Shown: positions 1 through 9,600 of the stretch, piece after piece
How positions within the stretch are numbered: position 1 is the first letter of the stretch
How the letters are laid out: the number at the start of each line of letters is the position of its first letter
Assembly (NCBI GenBank): GCA_045536135.1
Contig: JAZSNA010000003.1
Location: 1 to 64,000 of the forward strand
DNA length: 64,000 nt
Direction of reading: 5' to 3'
DNA from: JAZSNA01 sp045536135
GTDB taxonomy: Bacteria > Pseudomonadota > Alphaproteobacteria > CAAHEQ01 > UBA3637
Translations under genes and position numbers: made by a program
The notes under the pieces: generated by a model
The model's database searches: none
What the model was told of the DNA's origin: nothing
Seen by the model: the letters and a program-made list of their open reading frames with translations, nothing else

Positions 1-213
1 ATTTTCACTACCATTTATATCATTTCCATTATCGGCATTATTACCCGATCCAAAACCATTTTCACTACCATTTATATCATTTCCATTATCGGCATTATTA
101 CCCGATCCAGAACCATTTTCACTACCATTTATATCATTTCCATTATCGGCATTATTACCCGATCCAAAACCATTTTCACTACCATTTATATCATTTCCAT
201 TATCGGCATTATT
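1..213 (-). repeat. 57-bp in-frame tandem repeat
   Basis: Near-identical units begin at 1, 58, 115 and 172; the last is partial and decays near 213. The period of 57 bp encodes a 19-residue unit containing NGSENGFGSGNNADNGNDI. The only difference I see between units is one G/A change that swaps Phe for Ser. The array may continue beyond the left edge, so copy number is unknown. Such near-identity suggests recent expansion or slippage. Confidence 0.95.
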
Positions 214-1722
214 ATTCGAATCTTGTGTATTTCCATTTTCCCCCTCATCACAAGTCACTGGCGTACAAGGAGCGCATGTCACGGAAACACAAGTTCCGGC
301 CAACAGATCTTCCGTAGAACATTCAACAGCTGTACACGGCGGACAAGTCACCGGCACACACGGACAAGTCACCGGCGTACAAGGGGCACATGTCACAGGA
401 ACACATGTTCCAGCCAACAATTCATCCGAAGTACATTGAACCGGAGTACATGGCGAACACGTCACAGGAACACATGTGTCATCACAACTTACCGGAGTAC
501 ACGGCGCACATGTCACAGGAACACATGTGTCACTAGAGGAACCGCCTTTACGTTTAGGTTCTTCATCTTCATCTTCATCTTCTTTTTCATCATCAGAGGG
601 AAGTTTTTTTTGGGATTTAGAACTTTGGCTACCCGCACCCCCCAGACTTCCGGATCCATCCCCTGGACCATTTCCTCCAACAGAAACCGATGGATCTTTT
701 GTTTCAGGAACGTATTGATCCTGTAATTGGAGACGGTCATTCCGTAAAAGACGAGCAGCTTCCAACCGAAGGAATTTAAGTTCCAAAAGAACCCGTTCTA
801 TATTCCGATCCATCACATTTTTTAGAATAAATGTATTCATTGCCAATTGAGCATTAACCCAACATCCACGGTCTATTCTTCTACCAGAATAATCTACTCT
901 TTTACAAAGAAGATTCCAACGAGCTTCAACTTTTTCTAGTTTTTGTTCTATTTTTTCTAAATCCGTTCCCATTTTAAACACGGATTCTTGATAAGCCCGC
1001 GCAAAACTTAAATCATCCAAAGCCACTGAACGTTGATAAATCGTTCTTTTTCTTTGTAATTCTTCGATTTTTTGTTCATCAGATATTTGAGCATCTTTTT
1101 TTTCTCGACCCTTATAATAAAAGATGTCCGCAATGTTTTTTCGGTTATCATCAATTTTTGCGCCATTTTTTAATTTTTTAAATTCTTCTTTTTTTTCTTT
1201 TGGTAAATGACGTATCCAATGGCTTTCCAAGAGTCTCATAAAGATATCATCATTTCGACCAATCCGATTATTATATGTTTTTTCAACTTTCAAAACACTT
1301 TCATTTGGGTAAAAAGTACTACTCCGTGGATATTTACCCAACATAATATCAGATAAAAAAGAATCATTCCCAACAATATTATCTCCTAAAAAACGGTTAT
1401 TCCAATAAGAATCTCCAAAAGAATTACTCCCAAAAGTATTTCCAATTACATACACATCAAAATCTATCTGATCTACATATCCCTTCTCTGATCTTGGACA
1501 AACTTCACACCGATCATTTGCACTATACATTTTATATTCATCACCGGGTCCATAATCATTTTCGGCAAATAATATTTCCAAAAATTTTCCACGCATATTT
1601 TTATCAAAAATATTTTCATGATATCGTATATGATTTTTACAAACAGCCTGAGAAAAACTCTCACGTGTATAAAAAAAGGCCAAAAACATAAAAACAAGGC
1701 AAAATACACTTCTTTTTTTCAT
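1..1722 (-). CDS. Exported Cys-rich repeat protein, partial at left edge
   Basis: The reading frame is open from an ATG at 1722 to the left edge (574 codons, no stop), so the C-terminus is missing. A ribosome site (GGAAGGGTAAC) precedes the ATG. The protein starts with a basic-hydrophobic signal peptide (MKKRSVFCLVFMFLAFF...). Residues about 180-370 are charged and coiled-coil-prone, followed by an acidic DEDEDEE stretch near 375-390. Residues about 396-495 form a Cys-rich array of CVPVTCAPCTPV-like units, and from about 503 a 19-residue Asn/Gly/Asp repeat begins. It is the last visible gene of a four-gene operon, 2 nt after the previous stop. A secreted or surface role is inferred from the signal peptide and repeats. 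No family is recognised. Confidence 0.8.
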   Translation of the reverse strand, partial: MKKRSVFCLVFMFLAFFYTRESFSQAVCKNHIRYHENIFDKNMRGKFLEILFAENDYGPGDEYKMYSANDRCEVCPRSEKGYVDQIDFDVYVIGNTFGSNSFGDSYWNNRFLGDNIVGNDSFLSDIMLGKYPRSSTFYPNESVLKVEKTYNNRIGRNDDIFMRLLESHWIRHLPKEKKEEFKKLKNGAKIDDNRKNIADIFYYKGREKKDAQISDEQKIEELQRKRTIYQRSVALDDLSFARAYQESVFKMGTDLEKIEQKLEKVEARWNLLCKRVDYSGRRIDRGCWVNAQLAMNTFILKNVMDRNIERVLLELKFLRLEAARLLRNDRLQLQDQYVPETKDPSVSVGGNGPGDGSGSLGGAGSQSSKSQKKLPSDDEKEDEDEDEEPKRKGGSSSDTCVPVTCAPCTPVSCDDTCVPVTCSPCTPVQCTSDELLAGTCVPVTCAPCTPVTCPCVPVTCPPCTAVECSTEDLLAGTCVSVTCAPCTPVTCDEGENGNTQDSNNNADNGNDINGSENGFGSGNNADNGNDINGSENGSGSGNNADNGNDINGSENGFGSGNNADNGNDINGSEN

Positions 1723-1724
1723 TT

Positions 1725-2435
1725 TTAGTTACCCTTCCCTTCGTATTTTTTCCACTTATCTTTTTCAGCCTGACGTTCTTCCTTGGTTAAAGCATAAATA
1801 ACACGAGCTTTAGAAGATGTAGACTTAATCTGTAAAATCATTGCTTCCAATCGATTAATTTCATTCATCTGCTGTGCAATATTCAGTAATAACTCATCCC
1901 GATCCATAAAACGTTGTGCCAATGAGTTTGATTTTAAAATTCGTTCCATACGTTTTTTATGATCACCCCACTCATCCATGGCTTTCGTTTGAACAACAGC
2001 TGAATTAGCATAAATATCCGCAATATCCACATTTAAAAGAGCCTGTCTTTTTCTCATTGATTCCAAATAATTTAAAGAGGCGTTATCCTGTGATGATGCA
2101 GTATGCTTAACATCTATCACATCTGAAATTTGTTTTAGCAATTCAAATCGACTCGTTTCCGGATTCTTTTTCAACGGATCCGTCAATGCTTTTATACCCT
2201 GTGGTATCGCTTTTTCATCTTTTTCAGTCGGTTTAAAATTAGTTAAATCCTTTTTGGATTCACCTATCATCTTGTCAATTTTTTGATACTCTTGAATAAT
2301 CTTTTGATGCTCTTGAGTATTTTTTATAATTTCCTTGTCTAAATTTTTTGCCAAACCTTTAAAACAAGGATCCCTAACCGGCGGTTCAGCATAAACAACC
2401 GATACAATCAAAAATAAAAATATAATCTTTTTCAT
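1725..2435 (-). CDS. Exported coiled-coil protein, unknown function
   Basis: 236 aa. Signal peptide MKKIIFLFLIVSVVYA is followed by a probable cleavage site before EPPVRDPC. The rest is Lys/Glu/Gln-rich and helical, likely coiled coil (KNTQEHQKIIQEYQKID near residue 40), with no catalytic motif. The start has a GGGGT ribosome site. It lies 8 nt after the 2444-3256 gene and 2 nt before the left-edge Cys-rich protein, so all four exported proteins should share one transcript. The size and helical, periplasmic character recall accessory proteins of secretion or surface-assembly machines, but I recognise no family and assign no function. Confidence 0.75.
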   Translation of the reverse strand: MKKIIFLFLIVSVVYAEPPVRDPCFKGLAKNLDKEIIKNTQEHQKIIQEYQKIDKMIGESKKDLTNFKPTEKDEKAIPQGIKALTDPLKKNPETSRFELLKQISDVIDVKHTASSQDNASLNYLESMRKRQALLNVDIADIYANSAVVQTKAMDEWGDHKKRMERILKSNSLAQRFMDRDELLLNIAQQMNEINRLEAMILQIKSTSSKARVIYALTKEERQAEKDKWKKYEGKGN

Positions 2436-2443
2436 TTTTACCC

Positions 2444-3256
2444 CTATTCTAAATAATTTGAAGATTCAATTAATAACTGCTGTGCCAAAACAAGATTTCC
2501 AGACAATAACCCCTCAGCCACCAACGTCATCATTTGATTATTCACAACAAAACGATCAACTAAACTTTTGGAATTATCTACATGTTTTCTTAAATCATCC
2601 ATAAATTCCAAAGCATCTGTTCCAGCAGAATTATAAGACCCAAATTGCCAATATAAAACTGCCGCCATAGCATCAAGCATAAAATCAAGACGCATAAATC
2701 GTTGCTTAGCATCCAACGTATATGCTTTACTTTCGGTAAAACCATCCGGTCGTTCAGCATCAGTAAAGAACAAGGGTTTTAAAATATTTTTTTCTAATTC
2801 ATTAACAAGTTCCTCTTGCGATTTAGCGACTTTTCCCAAATCTTCCATCAAACCTCGATTATATCTATTGATTAATAATTCGTCTGTATCAATATCCCCT
2901 TTTTTATCACGTTGATAAAGCCATAACATAGACGGATAACCTGCCTTTTCAAAATATTTCATGTCCAAAGCTTCCAAAATTTGATCATGTCCCCTTAATT
3001 GACGACGAACTTCATTTTCCCGACGGACGAGTAAATTCTCTTTCATCGTTTCCAACACTTTTTTAACATTCCCTGTCGAAACACGAGTACCAGAGCTGCC
3101 TTCATTAATCTTTTTCTGTCTTTCTTTTTGAATTTGCTTTTCGGCCGTATTATACGCAACCAGAGTATCGTCAGAATAAACATCCATTGATACGATCATA
3201 TTAAATCCAATCGCGAAACAAAAAACGCATATTAAAAACAAAGTTCTTTTTTTCAT
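2444..3256 (-). CDS. Exported helical protein, unknown function
   Basis: 270 aa. It starts MKKRTLFLICVFCFAIGF, a typical signal sequence or anchor. The mature part is helical and charged (QKERQKKINEG, VRRENEVRRQLRG) with a more hydrophobic C-terminal third (DAMAAVLYWQFGSYNS, LLSGNLVLAQQLLIES). An AAAGGG ribosome site sits ahead of the ATG. It is the second gene of the four-gene exported-protein operon, 4 nt after the gene ending at 3261. No recognised domain. Confidence 0.72.
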   Translation of the reverse strand: MKKRTLFLICVFCFAIGFNMIVSMDVYSDDTLVAYNTAEKQIQKERQKKINEGSSGTRVSTGNVKKVLETMKENLLVRRENEVRRQLRGHDQILEALDMKYFEKAGYPSMLWLYQRDKKGDIDTDELLINRYNRGLMEDLGKVAKSQEELVNELEKNILKPLFFTDAERPDGFTESKAYTLDAKQRFMRLDFMLDAMAAVLYWQFGSYNSAGTDALEFMDDLRKHVDNSKSLVDRFVVNNQMMTLVAEGLLSGNLVLAQQLLIESSNYLE

Positions 3257-3260
3257 TTTA

Positions 3261-4085
3261 TTAATTTCCCTTTGATAACTGCTCTGTCGAAGCTAACAAC
3301 GTTTCCATTTGTAAAAGAATCGTATTCTTTTCAAGTTGCTCTATTAAATCCAATGTAATTTCATTAAAAACCTGTTGCCGACCACGAATTGTTGTTTGAG
3401 TTTCGACTTTTTCCTTTAATTTAGGCTTTGTAAATTCACCATCATCTTTTTTTGTTTGTCCCAATTTTTCCTCCGGATAATTAGCAAATGAAGCACGAAG
3501 AGCCAATGCTGTAGCCACAGAATTAATAACAACATCACGAAGAATCCATTTTTTATTATATTGAATCTTATTAATCTCGTCATCGGATATTTTATCCCGA
3601 AGTTGTTCCATATCCTTTAAATGCTTTAAAAAAGCCGAATCCATTTCTTGTGTTGCATTAAGGGAAAACGGAATCGTAAAATTTCTTTCTAATTTTTTTC
3701 GAATTTCTTCTTGAGTTCGATTTTTTTCTAGCCCAGTATTCTGAACTGGTATACTAAAAATAAGACGATTTTGATTAACAAAATCTTTATATTTATAAAG
3801 AGGTTCTGATAACTTATAAAAACAAGCATCAATACATTTTTGTTTTCCGTCACATCTTTTTTTACATTCCGCTTCCGTATATATCGGTCCGACTTTTTCA
3901 GAAAAAGCCTCCATAATTTTAGTCTCTTCCGCAATAGGGCCTGAAACCTGTGATTCTATCGCGGAAGAAGTCTTTTGTAAATGATTGACCGTCACACCTT
4001 CAACCATAACGGGCAGATCCGCCATAACTGGCGACATTCCCAAAATCATCCCCAAAAGCATCAGAAGAAACGTTTTTCTCATCAT
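3261..4085 (-). CDS. Exported protein with four-Cys motif, unknown function
   Basis: 274 aa from the ATG at 4085. An in-frame GTG at 4091 overlaps the GGGGGTGGG ribosome site, so I prefer 4085. The signal peptide ends MSPVMA before DLPVM. A compact four-Cys motif, CKKRCDGKQKCIDAC, lies near residue 75 and could form two disulfides in the periplasm. The rest is helical and Lys/Glu-rich. This is the first gene of the exported operon and has its own strong promoter (4108-4135). Function unknown; the operon context suggests an envelope or secretion-related complex. Confidence 0.72.
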   Translation of the reverse strand: MMRKTFLLMLLGMILGMSPVMADLPVMVEGVTVNHLQKTSSAIESQVSGPIAEETKIMEAFSEKVGPIYTEAECKKRCDGKQKCIDACFYKLSEPLYKYKDFVNQNRLIFSIPVQNTGLEKNRTQEEIRKKLERNFTIPFSLNATQEMDSAFLKHLKDMEQLRDKISDDEINKIQYNKKWILRDVVINSVATALALRASFANYPEEKLGQTKKDDGEFTKPKLKEKVETQTTIRGRQQVFNEITLDLIEQLEKNTILLQMETLLASTEQLSKGN

Positions 4086-4107
4086 TCCCACCCCCTTTTA
4101 TTTTGTC

Positions 4108-4135
4108 AGAATAACACTTTCATCATTAATGTCAA
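4108..4135 (-). promoter_or_regulatory. Sigma70-type promoter for the exported-protein operon
   Basis: On the minus strand TTGACA (4135-4130) and TATTCT (4113-4108) are separated by 16 nt. The element lies between the folD stop and the first exported-protein gene, so that operon can be transcribed independently of the housekeeping operon above it. Confidence 0.65.
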
Positions 4136-4141
4136 GTATTT

Positions 4142-4987
4142 TTATAATTTTTTCATCTGCTCTTCATAGGCCTTGACCAAATTCATCATCAACATCGTCA
4201 CAGTCATTGGTCCGACCCCACCGGGGACCGGTGTAATCGCCGAAACTTTATCACAAACTTTATCAAAACAAACATCCCCGACAATTTTACCATCCGGCAT
4301 TCGGGTTATACCAACATCAATGACAACCGCATCATCCTTGATATACTTTTCATCCACCATCAACGCTTGCCCCGTTGCGACAATTAAAATATCCGCCTTT
4401 TGACAAACAGTTGGAATATCCCGACTTTTGGAATGCAAAACCGTCACAGAACAGTTTTCACCCAACATCAAGTGTATCAAAGGCCGTCCCACCAACTTAG
4501 ACCGTCCGATAATTACCACATGTTTTCCGACCAAATCCGGCACAACCTGTTTAATTAAATACAAACATCCCAAAGGTGTACACGGAAACAACCCCTCTTC
4601 ACCATTAGCCAAACGCCCTTGATTAACGATTGTTAAACCATCCACATCCTTTATCGGATCAATCGTTTGAATAACCATATCCGCATCTATTCCCTTTGGC
4701 AAGGGCAGTTGAACCAAGATGCCGTGAACATCCGAACGACTATTTAACTTTTTGATACAATTTATAATTTTTTCTTGCCGAACACCTTTATCGAACTGGA
4801 ACAATTCGGTATCAATACCCAACTCCAAAGCCAATTTTTGTTTCCGATTGACATAAATCAAACTAGCCGGATTATCCCCCACCAAAATAACGGCTAACTT
4901 TGGTTTAAATCCGGTTTCAATTAAATATTTTTTCAACTTTTCCTGCAACAATTCGGCTTGTTTTTTCCCATTTATAATCACAGACAT
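4142..4987 (-). CDS. folD: Methylenetetrahydrofolate dehydrogenase/cyclohydrolase FolD
   Basis: 281 aa, usual length. FolD interconverts 5,10-methylene-, 5,10-methenyl- and 10-formyl-tetrahydrofolate with NADP in the cytosol. Visible motifs are the catalytic YxxxK segment (SLIYVNRKQK), QLPLPKGID, DPIKDVDG, the nucleotide-binding GRSKLVGRP and the C-terminal TPVPGGVGPMT. A longer in-frame extension upstream lies inside rsmA. The start at 4987 (MSVIING) has a GGAAGG ribosome site and begins 1 nt after the rsmA stop, so it is preferred. It closes the xerD-lptFD-surA-rsmA operon. Confidence 0.96.
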   Translation of the reverse strand: MSVIINGKKQAELLQEKLKKYLIETGFKPKLAVILVGDNPASLIYVNRKQKLALELGIDTELFQFDKGVRQEKIINCIKKLNSRSDVHGILVQLPLPKGIDADMVIQTIDPIKDVDGLTIVNQGRLANGEEGLFPCTPLGCLYLIKQVVPDLVGKHVVIIGRSKLVGRPLIHLMLGENCSVTVLHSKSRDIPTVCQKADILIVATGQALMVDEKYIKDDAVVIDVGITRMPDGKIVGDVCFDKVCDKVSAITPVPGGVGPMTVTMLMMNLVKAYEEQMKKL

Positions 4988-4988
4988 T

Positions 4989-5783
4989 TTACTTTCCTTC
5001 CATTTTTTGAGCAATCCGACAAAAATCATCAACCGATATATCCTCCGGACGTAAATTTGGCGATATTCCCAAACTTTCAAGTATCATATCAATATCCGGT
5101 ATTTTTTTCAAGCTTGTTTTTACCATCTTCCGACGCATTGAAAAAGCCTTTGAGACTAAGCGATCCAACACAGACAAAGAACAAGGGTATTTTTTACCCT
5201 TTTTGGGACATAAAGTAACAAACGCCGAATAAACTTTCGGATGCGGATAAAAAACAGTCGGCGGAAGCACTTTTTCAATTCGACAATCAGCCAAATATTG
5301 ACAAAGTATCGCCAACCGACCATAATCTTTCGATCCGACGGTTGCCGTAATTCGTTGAGCGACCTCTAATTGAAACATTAACGAAAGTTTTGAAAAACGT
5401 TCAATCAAATACAACCATTTAACCAATAAAACCGTTGATATATTGTATGGCAAATTACCGACAAGAACCAATCCGTCAGGCATTTGACTTTCATCAAAAG
5501 CAAGTGCATCCCCTTCTATGGGTAAAAAATGAGGATATTGAGTTGAAATTTCTTTTAAATGTTGAACGCATCGAGCATCTTTTTCTAACGAAGTCAAATG
5601 CTTTGCCCCGTTTCCCAATAAAGCAATCGTCAATCCCCCCGGTCCGGGACCGATTTCCAAAACATTTTCTTTATCCGTTTGTGCCAAAGCGATTTGAGCC
5701 AATCCATTTAAAATATTTTGATCAAAAATAAAATTTTGACCCAATGATTTTTTAGCCTCTAAATTATAATCGATATCAACCAT
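4989..5783 (-). CDS. rsmA: 16S rRNA dimethyladenosine transferase RsmA (KsgA)
   Basis: 264 aa. RsmA dimethylates two adjacent adenines near the 3' end of 16S rRNA, using S-adenosylmethionine. Family signatures are KKSLGQNFIFDQNIL at the N-terminus, the SAM-binding VLEIGPGPGGLT and the catalytic NLPYNIST. The start overlaps the end of the surA-like gene by 8 nt, indicating translational coupling. The surA-rsmA order is common in proteobacteria (pdxA, often between them, is absent here). Confidence 0.97.
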   Translation of the reverse strand: MVDIDYNLEAKKSLGQNFIFDQNILNGLAQIALAQTDKENVLEIGPGPGGLTIALLGNGAKHLTSLEKDARCVQHLKEISTQYPHFLPIEGDALAFDESQMPDGLVLVGNLPYNISTVLLVKWLYLIERFSKLSLMFQLEVAQRITATVGSKDYGRLAILCQYLADCRIEKVLPPTVFYPHPKVYSAFVTLCPKKGKKYPCSLSVLDRLVSKAFSMRRKMVKTSLKKIPDIDMILESLGISPNLRPEDISVDDFCRIAQKMEGK

Positions 5784-6651
5784 TATTTTTTTCTATAACA
5801 AATTTATCTTTTAGCTTTTGTAAAATTTTATCTGATTCAATTTCCATTTTTTGTCCCAATAAGATATTTTTTATTTCCTCATCATTGGGCGGAGTTTGCT
5901 TTTCAATGTGTTCCCGACATTTCATGGCAAACAAATAAAACTGTCCGATATCCAAAGGTCCTTTGACCTCGTTATCAACCGTTCCCTTTAATTCGTTATA
6001 AACAATTTCGGGCAAATACTTTGCCATAACATTATCTTTTTTCCCCGAACCGGTTAACCCGCTTTGAGCCATCTTTTCGAAATCGGCACATGTACGGATA
6101 TTTTGAACTTTATCCAATGTTGTGATTAACTTGTCCTTTGGAACGGCCATTTGAACAATATCCCATAACTCAACTTCACCTTTAAAATAGATATCATTTT
6201 TTTTCTTAAAATCTTCGACTTCTTTTTCCGACACCTGAACGAATGAATTTTGACGCATATAAATCATCCACATTAAATCGGCTTTAATCTGATTTTCCAA
6301 TACAGTAAAAGGGATACCTTCATTTTTCATCCGTTCCTTTAATTCATTCATCGACATAGACATACTTTTTTCCATAAAAGCAAGAGCCCGATTAATATCA
6401 TCATTTCCAAGTTCAATACCGACGGCTTTTGCTGAATTTTGTTTGATATTCTCGTCAATTAAGACATCCAATAAATCCTTTTCCATTTTTTTTCTTTGAT
6501 TTTCTTCAACTTTTTTTTCCGATAATATTTCCAAAAGTTTAAAACGTTGTTCTAAATCATACGATGTGATAATATCATCATTAACAGTTGCCACAATTGA
6601 AGCCGAAAAAACATTAAAAGATAAAGACATAAAGAACAAAATTTTTTTCAT
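5776..6651 (-). CDS. surA: SurA-type periplasmic chaperone, short form
   Basis: 291 aa. Signal peptide MKKILFFMSLSFNVFSA is followed by the SurA N-domain signature (SIVATVNDDIITSYDLEQR). The helical N-domain runs to about residue 170. After it comes only one degenerate parvulin-like stretch (about 175-270), whereas E. coli SurA has about 430 residues with two PPIase domains. It begins 1 nt after the LptF-LptD ORF. SurA helps outer-membrane beta-barrels such as LptD fold, so the neighbour fits. Isomerase activity is doubtful; chaperone function is inferred from the N-domain. Confidence 0.82.
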   Translation of the reverse strand: MKKILFFMSLSFNVFSASIVATVNDDIITSYDLEQRFKLLEILSEKKVEENQRKKMEKDLLDVLIDENIKQNSAKAVGIELGNDDINRALAFMEKSMSMSMNELKERMKNEGIPFTVLENQIKADLMWMIYMRQNSFVQVSEKEVEDFKKKNDIYFKGEVELWDIVQMAVPKDKLITTLDKVQNIRTCADFEKMAQSGLTGSGKKDNVMAKYLPEIVYNELKGTVDNEVKGPLDIGQFYLFAMKCREHIEKQTPPNDEEIKNILLGQKMEIESDKILQKLKDKFVIEKNNG

Positions 6652-6652
6652 A

Positions 6653-9600
6653 CTAAATTTCCCCCAAAGTTTTTAACACCAATCGGACGAAGAAACTGGT
6701 ATCCCCCGAATAATCCCGATCTTTGGCAAAATCTTTTTCCATTGCACCGGTAATTGCGAAACAATCATTTTCGAATTTAATTCCGACTCCGCTTTCCAGT
6801 GGTCCGTTATCCAGATCGGAAAAACTATATCTGTAATATCCGTAAACAGACCATTCCTGAGAAATTTGAGAATCAACTCGGGCAAAAATCTCATCCCGTT
6901 CTTGCATATAATAAGTCCCGGCGCTTGTATCCGTCAAGTAAAGATATCCGATAGTCATTCGAAGCGGATTTCGTCCGAATGATGTACTTAATTCAGACAT
7001 TTCCGGAGCGAAATCATCTTTATTTAAACGAAAACGATAAGATAAATTTAAGTCATCAAAATTAAAATTCAAGTGTCCGACATATGATGAAAAATCATCA
7101 TCAAACCCCAATTGACTGGGAGCACCACGTTGTTCGCTGAAACGATAAGACTGTCCGATTAAAGCATCCATCGATATTTTATTTCGAGCGAATAAGTTCC
7201 ATTGAATTCCATAATTTAATCTGGCACCGGTTTCAACATAATCATAGCCTGGGAAACGATTTATTGCAAATAAGTTAGTATCGTTAAACCCGACATCCAA
7301 ACTGTCATAATTAATTACCTTATAATTATAGCCGGAATTCGGAGACATTACCGCCATAACAATCGGTTGTAAAGTTTGAGAATAACTTTTATTCCGCTTC
7401 ATTAATGGATATCTGATTTTGGAAGATATCGTCGGAATAAACCGCATCGTATCACGAGTATCTTGCCCCTTATAATTTATAAAATATTCATCTAACCGAA
7501 TATTTAACCGATGATCGAAAACCAAACCGCTTGATTTGGAAATATACGGCATAATAAAATCCTGTTGGACGGTCAATCGAGATGTCTTATCTGCATCCTG
7601 AGCATAAATTCCGCCATAATTTAAATGCGTCTGAGTATAAAGTCCTTTATAAATCGGATCAGAAGTATATATATAATTTGCAGTTGGAACAAGAGGCATA
7701 TCTTGATTGGTAACATTCTGTCTTAAATTTTGGAAATCATAAACTTTAACATTAGCATAATGAGCTTTATTAAAATATTCCAACTCTGCATCACTTTGCA
7801 ACCACGGTAATTCATCATCCACATTATCTATCGGATACCGTCGGAAATAGGTATCATTGGAAACACGAAAAATATTCGTCCGAAATCGGAATTGTTCATT
7901 AATATCATTTTCATAAAATAACTTAACATGTCCATCTGTCTGTCGATCATCCTGATTATCCAAAACACTAAAATCAGCCAAAATACGTGATTGATACATA
8001 TTTTGACGATACCGACCTTGTAATAAAAAATTCTTTGATATTGTTGGCGAAATATATAAATCCGCATAATCATTGATTGCCCAAAAAAACGGCGTTTCAA
8101 TACCCGTTCCCAATTCCGAAGAATTAACAAACGCAGGTGTCATGAAACCGCTTTTACGTTTAACCTGAAAATCCGGATATTGAAGATAGGGCCAATAAAA
8201 TACGGGAATACCATAAAATTTCAACCAAGCATTTTTATAAGTAAACTCTCGATCCGGATAGCTATGCTTAACCGAGGAAGCTTCAATATTCCACAACGGA
8301 CGGTCATTTTGACAGGTATGACAATATTGACATGCTGTAAAATAAACATCTTTCAGTCGAACAACTTCACCGTCATCCTGTCGCCGAACCTTAGACGCTT
8401 TAAAGAAAGAACCATCTGCCAATTTTATTTGAACACCATTTAAAACGCCTTCTTTAATTCCGTCTTCCAATTCGGCACTTTCAGCGGTTAAAACAACATT
8501 ATCCGGTCTTTTAATATAAACATTTCCGATGGCATAAACCCTTTTTGTTTTCTGATACACGACCACTTTATCCGCCGTCATTTTAGACTGCCCTTGTATC
8601 AATTCAACATGACCGCTGGCTGTAATGGAATCATTTTCCTTATCATATTCAATCACATCTGCCGAAAAATCAACCGGAGTTGTTTTATCCAAAATTTTAT
8701 CCTGAATAAATTCAAGATCTTCCGCAAAAGCCGAAAACGAAAAAAGAACCCAAAGCAATACCATCCATCGTTTCAAGATTTTTAATTTAATCGGTTTAAT
8801 TAAAATAATTGATATCAAAATCGGCAACAAGACATTTAAAACCATCAGAATACAGAACCATAAGTTTTTTTCGGATAAATTTTTAAATGCAATCGCCATT
8901 GATTGAATTAAGACCACCCCGATAATTGACGAAATTATCCAAATACTGTTGCCTCGCCGATTATACGGAGCCAATAAAACAAAAATCAAAGCAATACCTA
9001 AATAAGCCCAAACAAAAAAGGGTTGAATAATTCGGGAAAGAGCCTCAACCTTATACGTCCGGAACATTTTATCACCGACTTCCTGACGGGTCACGGATAA
9101 AAGCCTTGAAAAAGATTGTCCGCTTTCCTTGGTAGATATATATCCGCTTTTTTTAGCTCCCTCTTCAAAAGCCATCGTGTACTGTTCAAATTGAAGCGAA
9201 GAAAAAACGCCGCTTTGCACGTTATATTCCTGTCGTGTTCCATTTTTCATCATAATTTTCGGAACATTATCCTCCACAAAGAAGTATCCTTCTTCTGCGA
9301 CAAGAACGATTTTTTTATCTGCATCCTTTCTTTCTTTGATCATAATTCCCTTTAAATACCCGTCCGGCGTAAAAACACGAACATAAACCGTCACATCATT
9401 CGGCAACTTATTAAATTCGCCCTCTTTAATTGCCACATGAGCCAAATCATTTCGAATTTTAAAAGTCATTTGACGAAAACTGTTAACGGAATACGGCACC
9501 AAAAGCATCGACATTAAATAAGCAATTCCGAATAAGACACCGGCAAAATAAAGCGCCGGACGAGATAATGCTAAAGGAGACATTCCCACCGATTTCATCA

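Noticed and set aside
223..726. Plus-strand frames with Thr/Arg/His-rich repeats
   Set aside because: They are the antisense of the Cys-rich repeats of the minus-strand gene; no ribosome site and an implausible composition.
4988..5080. N-terminal extension of FolD
   Set aside because: It lies inside rsmA and adds residues foreign to the family; the start at 4987 has a good ribosome site.
8762..8773. Separate start for LptD (TTG at 8773 or ATG at 8764)
   Set aside because: No ribosome-binding sequence precedes either codon, so the single-ORF reading is preferred; not excluded.
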